Source of the DNA: Halisarca cf. caerulea
Taxonomy: Eukaryota; Porifera; Demospongiae; Chondrillida; Halisarcidae
Reading direction: 5' to 3'
NCBI GenBank assembly: GCA_963170055.1
Contig: CAUJGJ010000258.1
Location: forward strand, 1,628,601 to 1,643,600
DNA: 15,000 nucleotides
The notes beneath the pieces were generated by a model. The model searched no databases and had not been told where the DNA came from. It saw nothing but the letters and a program-made list of their open reading frames with translations. Numbering within the stretch: the stretch's first letter is position 1; every line of letters begins with the position of its first letter. Positions 8,219-15,000 of the stretch are shown in pieces. The position numbers and the translations under genes are program-made.

Positions 8219-9552
8219 CCTGGGTTAAATAATATAACTGCTTGGAGTAGGGTGATCTCTGTGCTGTCAATGCTCTGCGCAACAAACCACTTGGCTAGTT
8301 CTTCCTTCACTCTAGTGAACACATATGCTAACTGTGGATCATCTGTGTTGTCTGGTGTGATGGTCCGACCTGTGGCCAGTACAACACCTGGCTTGCCCTC
8401 CTGAAAAGCATGTGCTGTTCGAACTGACAAACGCAGCATCATCACCTCGGCCCATGTTGCTTTGAGTAGCTTGACTTGATCAGCAATGGGTAATGAAGCG
8501 AACACCGGTACCCTCTTTGACCACTCTATGATCCGAATAAGTGACTCTTTAGCTGCGTGGAAAACTTCATTGGTGCTAACAGTTACCCCAGCTGTAGGTT
8601 CTCCAGGAGACGGTTCGACTATGTCCTTCTCAGCTTGGACGAGAGATTCGAGGGTAAGAGCAGGGTCGTATCCCACCTCACTTCGTCTGCTGCACTGCTC
8701 AGTTTGTGGTTCGCCGAGTGCCATTTGGTCGGCCGTGTTATAGGGAATGTTCGGCAACGAAGAATGATATCTGTGACGCGGGGCCAGCGTTGGCGAGTGT
8801 TGCGATGAACCAGGTGGCGAATGGAGCGTCGTACTGCTAGCGTTGGCCTTTGTCGGCGTCAAAGGCTCGTCTCGCCCGGTTACAGGCTTCCTTTCTTCTT
8901 GAACGGCTAAACATCGAAAGGGGAGGAGAAATAGATAAATGAAAATAAATTGCGTTACACACGAACACATTTCGGAAACACCAGTGAAACGAGACGCTAT
9001 ACACGCGAATACAGCAACGCGGACAAAAAACAGGCACAGTAAGAACGAAAGCTAACCTTCTTTTCGCATTCCAACCGCCATACACTTCTGTAGTCTGCAA
9101 TACTGACATCTGTTTCTGGTCGTCTTTTGAATGTTGCAGTCGCGGCTCCCGCGGCAGGCGTACTGTGTTCCAGAACGTACGCTTCTTCTGAAGAAAGACT
9201 TACAGGCCTCGCAGCTGAGGACGCCAAAATGGTTCCCGGACGCCGTGTCACCACACACCTTGCACATCAGCTGCTGTATATGCATCGCCATCCTAGAGGG
9301 GTCTTGCCCGCCTGCACCCAACCCTAGCGACGGGCTGACTAAAGGATCGACTTGGGCAAAACTAATATCCGGTCGCATCTGGAAGAAAGACGATGAAACG
9401 CCGGTCGAGGGGTGAACCATCTTTTGCTCGGTGAGTTCCCCCGAGTAGTTGTATGGGTAACGCTGCATCGGGGACGAAACACTCTCTTCTCCGAACAAGG
9501 GGTAAGACAATGGTCGCTGACCAAAATCACTGTTTATCGCACTAAGAAGCAT
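7118..9552 (-). CDS. Nuclear receptor B (NR2-like, RXR/HNF4-related), complete coding sequence
   Basis: Predicted ligand-regulated nuclear transcription factor. Exons 9057-9552, 8220-8906 and 7118-7368 join in frame to 477 codons plus TGA; all introns are GT/AG. ATG 9552-9550 follows an in-frame TAG (9597-9595) and has G at -3. N-terminal region 1-95; DNA-binding domain about 96-172 with zinc ligands C97, C100, C114, C117, C133, C139, C149, C152; P-box [19 protein letters not shown] across the first intron is the NR2-type extension (RXR has GMKREAVQEER). Short hinge to about 245. Ligand-binding domain about 250-477: signature [13 protein letters not shown] (307-319), R328 at the RXR/HNF4 ligand-carboxylate position, GVVLATG turn, [16 protein letters not shown] across the second intron, and AF-2 helix ILIELL (468-473). 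The exact subfamily (RXR, HNF4 or an ancestral NR2) needs a tree. Introns: 150 bp and 851 bp; the second begins in a (TG)n tract. Confidence 0.93.
7684..7896. repeat. MITE-like element in receptor B intron 2, 'GTTAGTAAGTACC' family copy 2
   Basis: Inverted repeat GGATAGTAAGTAC (7749-7761) / its exact complement (7838-7850), with outer ends TACAGT (7684) and ACTGTA (7896). The right arm read on the minus strand contains GGTTAGTAAACACTCCTGGA then TAGTAAGTAC, matching the element at 5950-6108. Non-coding; it lies wholly inside the intron between receptor B exons 2 and 3. Confidence 0.6.
8095..8123 (-). other. Possible 29-nt alternative (frameshifting) exon in receptor B intron 2
   Basis: On the minus strand a strong acceptor (TTGTCTTTTAG, ending at 8124) is followed by 29 nt and then a consensus donor GTAAGTGAG (from 8094). 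Inclusion between exons 2 and 3 would add nine codons after the split codon (...[12 protein letters not shown]), then shift exon 3 out of frame, reaching TGA at 7302-7300. The product would lack helices 9-12. Without the donor the segment stays open to a stop at 7974-7972, an alternative terminal exon. The canonical exon 2 - exon 3 join needs neither. Based on splice-site shape only. Confidence 0.3.
8139..8219 (-). repeat. (TG)n/(TGCG)n tract abutting the receptor B intron-2 donor site
   Basis: On the minus strand the exon ends AACCCAG and the intron begins directly with GTGTGTGCGTGTGTGTGTG, continuing as TG/CG repeats for about 80 bases. Many GT dinucleotides thus follow the true donor. The frame and homology to LFNPD fix the splice at 8220/8219. 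Confidence 0.9.
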
Positions 9553-9559
9553 TACTTGC

Positions 9560-9571
9560 TCAACCAGACAT
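9560..9571 (-). other. Three-codon upstream ORF before receptor B start
   Basis: ATG-TCT-GGT-TGA lies 8 nt upstream of the receptor B start codon in a different frame. If the transcript starts near 9595-9600, this tiny ORF would be in the leader and could lower initiation at the main ATG by requiring reinitiation. Function is inferred. Confidence 0.4.
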
Positions 9572-9606
9572 CGAAAGGACCACGTAAAGTGGCTCTACTT
9601 CACAAA

Positions 9607-9629
9607 CCCCGCCCGAGTTGGATTTTATA
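9607..9629 (-). promoter_or_regulatory. Candidate receptor B core promoter (TATAAAA and GC box)
   Basis: The minus strand reads TATAAAA at 9629-9623, followed 9 bp later by GGGCGGGG at 9614-9607. A start about 30 bp downstream of the TATA box would fall near 9595-9600 and give a leader of about 45 nt. Placement fits the mapped start codon, but no transcription start data exist here. Confidence 0.4.
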
Positions 9630-9808
9630 ATTACTTCGCTTATGAACTTTGAACTTATTATCTACGCTCACACACACCGGCCACTGCCGGTAGATAAACG
9701 CCCCCCGCGATTAATTCACAAACCGTGTGCAAGACAAACAAAACAGCTGCACACGAACGAAACTGCTTCTACCGCAACAACACACCTGTCACACACACGT
9801 ACACGAAC

Positions 9809-9859
9809 CTGGCTCAGACTAGTGGTTGTATGTGCTTGTTGCTCTTGTTCATCCGCCAT
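9809..9859 (-). CDS. Candidate start-codon exon (MADEQEQQAHTTTSLSQ), perhaps receptor A's first exon
   Basis: The minus strand has GCT-ATG-G, a good start context within a YY1-like ATGGCGG motif, and an in-frame TGA about 30 nt upstream. Seventeen codons follow, ending CAG then GTTCGT, a usable though not ideal donor, in phase 0. Receptor A's DNA-binding exon starts in phase 0 after its acceptor and lacks a start codon, so the two could join as ...[14 protein letters not shown]. Receptor B (7118-9552) would then be nested in an A intron of about 4.1 kb. Alternatives: a second promoter exon for B, spliced just upstream of its ATG (phase 0 is also possible there), or chance. The short peptide has no family signature. 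Confidence 0.35.
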
Positions 9860-10169
9860 AGCCACTACTTTTCTCACAAAATTCTCTCAAACCTAAAGAC
9901 ATAGGAGGGGAAGGCAAGTGGTTTGTTAAGACAAAGTTTAAAAGGTCAATAACCAGAAAACTAATATGTACACATAAAGTTACTTCCTTGACTGCCCACT
10001 CAATACTGGAACAACTATGTTAGGTCCAGCTGCTGGATCATTAACCACAACAAATGCATAGTATGAGGCAATGATCTAGCAAGGACATGATTGCTACATA
10101 CCAGAACATTTAATTGTTTTATTGGACGTATTTAATAATCAACTAATAAATTCTTATAAGTGGGTATTG

Positions 10170-10171
<2 letters not shown>
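9860..10171. other. Non-coding stretch upstream of the receptor cluster
   Basis: AT-rich, no ORF of note, no recognisable RNA gene. Probable upstream regulatory or intergenic DNA. Confidence 0.5.
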
Positions 10172-10487
<316 letters not shown>

Positions 10488-10716
10488 GCTGCATGCATGT
10501 ACGAGTGTATGTTTTGCACGTGCTGAGCGATTGCACATGTGTGCAAACAGACATGTATAAAGAACAACGCATATCATGTCATTATATATAATATTACCGG
10601 TATTAATACAATTAGCAGACAAAAACTTCTCAAGTAGTGTTCCACAGAGGTGCAGTGAAGCATTGCAAAGTGCTATACAATAGGGGGTAAGAAGTGTCCT
10701 CATGTGCGTACGTATG

Positions 10717-10880
10717 TACAGTGAAACCTTTCCAATCCAACACTCAATGAAACTCAAAAAAGTATCGGCTTAGAAGGTTGTCGGATTACGGAGTGGCTAT
10801 TAACAAACATTAATATGGGAATTGTACCTCATAAGATGGTCAAACTAGAGAGAATGTTGGATTATAGAGGTTTCACTGTA
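10717..10880. repeat. 164-bp TA-flanked MITE with about 26-bp terminal inverted repeats
   Basis: The left end TACAGTGAAACCTTTCCAAT continues CCAACA. The right end, read on the minus strand, is TACAGTGAAACCTCTATAAT then CCAACA. Three mismatches in 26. The TA-CAGTGAA ends resemble those of the 6156 and 12186 elements, though the interior differs. Non-coding. Confidence 0.85.
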
Positions 10881-10978
10881 TGTACCTGTGGAGTTTGCTT
10901 GAGTGTAGTCAGAGGTACACACTGAATGCTACAGGCTGTTCTAGAGTGTGACACACACCAAATGTATTGGTGTACACT

Positions 10979-11222
10979 TAGGCCCATTTACACGTATCCG
11001 GATACCCTTGTAAACGTATACTTTTGACGACGTTTACACAGACCATTTACATGAAAACGTCGAAAACGTATAGCAAATATGGATACTTCATAAATGGATA
11101 CCTAAGTGGATACTCTATAAACGCATACATTGATTGTTTTGATCGTTCTTGTGTAAACAAGTTGTAACGCATTCAAAAGTATACGTTTATAAAGTTATCC
11201 GGGTATGTGTAAATGGGGCCTA
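10979..11222. repeat. 244-bp MITE with long (about 50-bp) terminal inverted repeats
   Basis: The left end TAGGCCCATTTACACGTATC runs on to GTAAACGTATACTTTTGA. The right end on the minus strand is TAGGCCCCATTTACACATAC through ATAAACGTATACTTTTGA, with small indels. Internal AAACGT-rich subrepeats are present (for example 11020-11075). TA flanks both ends. No coding capacity. Confidence 0.85.
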
Positions 11223-11486
11223 AATGCCAACTTCTTCAAGGAGGGCAGCTAACTTGAAATACATCACACGAGAATAGCAGAACTCGGGTGTGGTAAAGTT
11301 GAACGAGAAACACTTTTCATTGTGGATGAGTGCTTCTTGGTTGCTTGTAGCATGGCAGTATACTAATACAGTTGACCTTCGTTAGTATCAGGATACTGTA
11401 AAGGACGGTGTTGACGACAACTCAATAGCAACAGTGATGACTGTGAGCTGATCATTTTGACAGCAAAGATCGTGATGCAGTTATAC
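11223..11486. other. Unique-looking spacer with a solo terminal-repeat-like fragment
   Basis: No gene seen. At 11369-11402 the sequence ACAGTTGACCTTCGTTAGTA ... ATACTGTA has CAGT/ACTG ends like the MITE termini in this window, and may be an internally deleted copy. Confidence 0.4.
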
Positions 11487-11735
11487 AGATGGTGAAGGAG
11501 ATGGTGGTTGACAATGTGATGGGTGTGGTGCTGATGATGGAGATGGTAGCGGGAGATGGTGATGGTAGTGGAGGTGGTGATGGTGGTGATGATGGGGGAG
11601 GTGGTGATGATGATGGGGGAGGTGGTGATGGTGCAAATGGTAATGGTGATGGTGGAGGTGCTGATGGTGATGGTGGAGGTGCTGATGGTGATGGTGGAGG
11701 TGGTGACGATGGTGATGGTGGAGGTGGTGATATGT
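11487..11735. repeat. GGT/GAT trinucleotide-rich repeat tract
   Basis: About 250 bp of GGT/GAT/GGA triplets. It contains a 21-bp higher-order unit (GGAGGTGCTGATGGTGATGGT) repeated about three times near 11652-11720. Frames without stops arise from composition (Gly/Asp on plus, His/Thr/Ile on minus) and are not good evidence of a gene. Confidence 0.9.
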
Positions 11736-12120
11736 AGGTCCCACAATGATGTTCTTGCTACTGGTGGCCTTGCAGCACAGTCCAGCAACACACATGTACA
11801 TAGGATGTCCAAAATTCCCCTAATGACTAGTGAAATCACATCTGCCGAGTGTCTGATTCGAAACATGAGGGTTCTGTTTTTACACGGCATGCAGATAAGT
11901 GCAACACTGCTGGAAGAATTTGAGGTCCATTTGTGGGCAATTCGCCCTTTCTACGAATTCACACAGTGTCATGCTTCAGCACACACCCTTGCACACAGCC
12001 CCAGGGTGAAATCACACGTGTACTTCCTCCCCAGATTGACAAATAAAAGCTCGCATATAAACAGCAAAAATGCACACTTATGATAACAATCACAACATTA
12101 TTTTGAATTCCATCCAGTGG

Positions 12121-12123
<3 letters not shown>

Positions 12124-12187
<64 letters not shown>
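12124..12187. repeat. (TA)n microsatellite
   Basis: Thirty-two near-perfect TA units ending exactly at the TA flank of the 12186-12602 element. The element probably inserted at a TA within or beside this tract. Confidence 0.97.
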
Positions 12188-12190
<3 letters not shown>

Positions 12191-12602
12191 TGGACTCCAC
12201 TTATAAAGAACCCTGTTATAAAGAACTTCTGCTTATAAAGAACAATTTACCGAGTCCAAGTTTGAGTGCATACATTTTTCCTCTGTTATAACAAACAAAC
12301 TCCTGTTATAAAGAACTCGTCACTGCTGCCAGTGACTTTCAAATGAGGTTTGAAGTGGATATTGTGCTCTTAGAGACATGGAAGCACACAGGCTAGTCAA
12401 AGAAAACACAATAAAATAAAAGTCACGGTTCACTATGGCCATTATTGTGAATTATGGCATAATATTTTCTTCTATAAATCTATAATGATGTAGTATTCAC
12501 ATTCTGTAATACATTAACATACACTTCTTTTATAAAGAACTCCTGTTATAATGAACAAATTCTTCTGGATTTCATGGTTCTTTATATCAGGAGTCGACTG
12601 TA
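12186..12602. repeat. 417-bp TA-flanked non-autonomous transposon with 'CTGTTATAAAGAAC' subrepeats
   Basis: The left end is TACAGTGGACTCCACTTATA followed by AAGAACC. The right end on the minus strand is TACAGTCGACTCCTGATATA followed by AAGAACC. CTGTTATAAAGAAC-like motifs recur inside at about 12212, 12228, 12302 and 12530-12555, in both halves. The style (TA duplication, CAGT ends, terminal subrepeats) fits pogo/Tigger- or mariner-type non-autonomous elements. No transposase ORF. Confidence 0.85.
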
Positions 12603-13343
12603 TATACATTATGTGCACAGTATTCAAAGCCAAAAGTTAAGAACAGTTTGACATCAATTTCTCAGTGGAAATCCGCAGAATTTTCTGTCTAATGCAAATC
12701 TATCACAACTAGCTGTGCAGTGGACTACAGCAAAAATAACTCACTGCCCTGGACACATGTTACAAGTACATACATACATTAAACTGTGTTCGAGAAACAA
12801 GCTCTTTGCATTTGGCTCTCCAGAAAGAACGGATTCCATTCCAGGCATACTATGTACATACACATCAGACCAATACAACAGATAACAGACCACAAATGCC
12901 ACAAATACAAAACAAACAAACAAACAAACAAACTGACAACAAATCTGAAACTCAAGACTTGCAAACTTCGTGAAACTTGTAAACACGTTCACATACAAAA
13001 CATACATATGTATATATGTATGTACATACTTGATACTACTGCTGCACTTGGGAAGTTAGCACAATGGTGCTACTACACAGGTGACATGTCAGGTATGGCA
13101 ACAACATTCACACACATAAACAAATTCCTGAAACACTGGAATCAAATCATGTTTGCACGCAAAATGCCCACCCTTCATGCAATGCCATGTACTGCTATAC
13201 AGTAGGTATGAACTAGCATTTGTACATGAATGTGAATACAGTTCTAAAAAGTAACAAGTTTTGTTGTCAGTTGGTTTGTTTGTGTGTTTGTTTGGACACT
13301 AGCATGCTGTCACTCAGACAGGAAATCAAGAGAAGTAACAACC
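12603..13343. other. AT-rich non-coding stretch with an (AAAC)n run
   Basis: Contains an (AAAC)n microsatellite at about 12908-12933, a mirrored ATACATATGTATATATGTATGTACAT region near 13003-13028 and no credible gene. ORFs here lack family features. Confidence 0.5.
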
Positions 13344-13529
13344 AGTGAACCCTCAATAGGGATACCGCTGCAACCATGATAAGCTTTCTCACTTACGAAG
13401 GTGTCACTTTGGAGGGTTTGAATGTACACATGCCAATGGGAGGGCATTCAAACAGGTGGAGCATCAGTGTCCTGCTAATGAGGTGACTACATTTTGAAGA
13501 TGTCCTTTTAAGTACAGATTCACTGTATG
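13344..13529. repeat. Possible degraded CAGTGAA-ended element
   Basis: CAGTGAACCCTC at 13345 and, inverted, the 'TACAGTGAATCTG' end at about 13517-13529 resemble the termini of the other TA elements. Only about 10 bp are shared between the ends, so this may be coincidence or an eroded copy. Confidence 0.3.
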
Positions 13530-13817
13530 AGCAACACACAAAGCCTCACAAACTTCTGGTGTGTACTGTGCCACGATCACACAACACGCACATGCAACTG
13601 CAGTGCTGTCCTGCAAGTGTCGTGGCCTAGACAGATAAATAAGCCACGCTAATGATATTCATGCCGGTTCATGAGGTGTTAGGTGTTTACATGCTTCCAG
13701 AGACTTCCGGATAACTCCCGACAACTAATTAAATTTTGAATTTAGTAGGCAACTTTCAAAATGTGTCAAAAATGAGGAGGAGAGAAAAGCATTATTAACA
13801 GCATATTCATCACACAG

Positions 13818-14002
13818 CCATGCCGCGCATTTACCACAAGTATCACATTTGGCAGAAATATGCCAACAGTAGGGAATTTTTCAAAACACTGTACCTGGTA
13901 CTCGGAGATGCTAGAAAGGCTTCTGGACTGACTATTGCGGGTTCTAGTGCCATTACTATGCCCAAAGGCCTTAAGGCAACCATGGTCCAAGTACAGAAGG
14001 TG
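13818..14002 (+). CDS. Candidate orphan internal exon, protein not recognised
   Basis: On the plus strand a CACACAG acceptor (AG at 13816-13817) is followed by an open frame without stops to GTGGTATGT, a good donor (GTATGT from 14003; an alternative donor GTGGTA from 14000). The peptide reads MPRIYHKYHIWQKYANSREF then FKTLYLVLGDARKASGLTIA then GSSAITMPKGLKATMVQVQK. It has balanced, non-repetitive composition and higher GC than its flanks, which is why I record it. I do not recognise the family. The opposite strand is also partly open. No neighbouring exon is found within the window, so a gene extending to the right or an old repeat fragment are both possible. Confidence 0.3.
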
Positions 14003-14010
14003 GTATGTTT

Positions 14011-14069
14011 GTGTGTACATAATGTATGTGTGTGTGTGTACATAATGTATGTGTGTGTGTGTACATAAT
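14011..14069. repeat. Short tandem repeat, GTGTGTACATAATGTAT unit
   Basis: About 2.5 copies of a 23-24 bp unit made of a TG run plus TACATAATGTAT, directly after the candidate exon's donor. Confidence 0.85.
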
Positions 14070-14199
14070 ACTACATCAACATAATATGTACTGCCAGAGA
14101 CATGGGAATTTACAGGTTAACATACACGTACAGACATGGACATAGGTATAGTCTGCATAAATGTTCTGCAAAAGACCTGGGGGTAACCACACAGTCTAA

Positions 14200-14300
14200 G
14201 GACATACATACGTACATACATAGGTTAGCATACGTACATACACGCATGTACATACTCTACATATTATGTACGTACGTACATGTACTGTGTCGTGTATGTA
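14200..14300. repeat. GTAC/ATAC-rich simple-sequence region
   Basis: Runs of CATACATACGTACATACATA and ACGTACGTACATGTAC form low-complexity, partly palindromic DNA. No gene. Confidence 0.7.
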
Positions 14301-14341
14301 CATGCCTGGGTACAAACCTAAGGTGAAAACAAAGGGAAGCG

Positions 14342-14476
14342 CTATTCGCAGATTTCTGGCATGCATTTGGACGAACGCATGAGATTAAATTCAACAATCA
14401 CTTTTGAATGCACTCTTGCATGAATAGCCCATCTTCGAAAACAATATTTCACAAATGGTCTGTCCTGGGACACCAT
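14342..14476 (-). CDS. Small ORF (44 codons), possible terminal exon or repeat remnant
   Basis: On the minus strand AAGATGG starts a frame MVSQDRPFVKYCFRRWAIHA then RVHSKVIVEFNLMRSSKCMP then EICE and TAG. Start context is good and composition is protein-like (basic, non-repetitive), but I recognise no domain and see no clear splice partner. It lies in a repeat-rich region, so it could equally be a transposon fragment. Confidence 0.2.
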   Translation of the reverse strand: MVSQDRPFVKYCFRRWAIHARVHSKVIVEFNLMRSSKCMPEICE

Positions 14477-14688
14477 CTTGCACGGATTACAATGGACACA
14501 AACTATGCTAACAAAGATGCTACTGCCTGTGACTAAACAAACACAAACAGGCAATCTGGCTAAACAGGTACACAATACTCACTACTACAGGCACACACAG
14601 CAGATGTACGTACACATGTGTCCTATGTACATAGAAATCAACACACATACGCACCATGTGCACAAGAGGATTTACCACTTACATGTAG

Positions 14689-14690
<2 letters not shown>

Positions 14691-14744
<54 letters not shown>

Positions 14745-14790
14745 TCATGTACACACACAACACACACACATACACGTACACACAATCACA
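14691..14790. repeat. (CA)n microsatellite with interrupted tail
   Basis: Perfect CA repeat 14691-14742, then ACATTCATGT and further CA-rich sequence to about 14790. Confidence 0.97.
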
Positions 14791-15000
14791 AGACATACGT
14801 ACCAGCACAGCTGCAGACAGCCAGCCAATAGACATACAAATTTCATGTGGGTGCACATGTGGATGCATACATACAAAAGAACTGAACTGTGCCAGCCATC
14901 AAGATGGGCGTTTTGACATAACTTCCATTAATTACAAAAGATATGCAGACGATTGAGTTATCACCAAGCAACACCTCGTGATCGATAGGCAATATTAAAG

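Noticed and set aside
11363..12083. Gly/Asp-rich plus ORF and His/Thr/Ile-rich minus ORFs
   Set aside because: Explained by the GGT/GAT trinucleotide tract; no signal, domain or splice structure.

Overview
This is a metazoan nuclear-genome window: genes are split by GT/AG introns, intergenic DNA is rich in (CA)n/(TG)n microsatellites, and there are many short inverted-repeat (MITE-like) insertions. The gene content (two NR2-type nuclear receptors in tandem plus the start of a dihydroorotate dehydrogenase gene), compact introns and repeat style suggest an early-branching animal. A demosponge is my best guess, because sponges such as Amphimedon are known to have about two NR2-like receptors. 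That assignment is inference.

Layout, all three recognised genes on the minus strand. (1) Positions 1-187: first coding exon of mitochondrial class-2 DHODH, running off the left edge. (2) Positions 751-5676: nuclear receptor gene A, of which three coding exons can be joined in frame (817 codons plus stop). It has a complete two-finger DNA-binding domain, a hinge of more than 500 residues that is Ser/Pro/Gln-rich and carries an eight-copy octapeptide repeat, and a divergent ligand-binding domain. The start-codon exon is not assigned with certainty. (3) Positions 7118-9552: nuclear receptor gene B, complete in three coding exons, 477 residues, with canonical DNA- and ligand-binding domains and an AF-2 helix. 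A and B share two phase-1 intron positions (just after the DNA-binding domain, and between helices 8 and 9), so they look like an ancient tandem duplicate pair. A 17-codon start exon upstream of B (9809-9859) ends in the phase that gene A needs. If it belongs to A, gene B would be nested inside A's first intron.

Positions 9860-15000 hold no recognisable gene. They contain a (TG)n/(CG)n/(CA)n tract of about 315 bp, a GGT/GAT trinucleotide tract, a (TA)n tract, several TA-flanked terminal-inverted-repeat elements, and two weak candidate coding segments (13818-14002 plus; 14342-14476 minus).

Functionally, A and B are predicted DNA-binding transcription factors, and both keep the helix-5 arginine that in RXR and HNF4 contacts an acidic lipid ligand. 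DHODH (pyrimidine synthesis) is probably just a same-strand neighbour. Exon coordinates come from reading splice sites and reading frames by eye, without transcript data.
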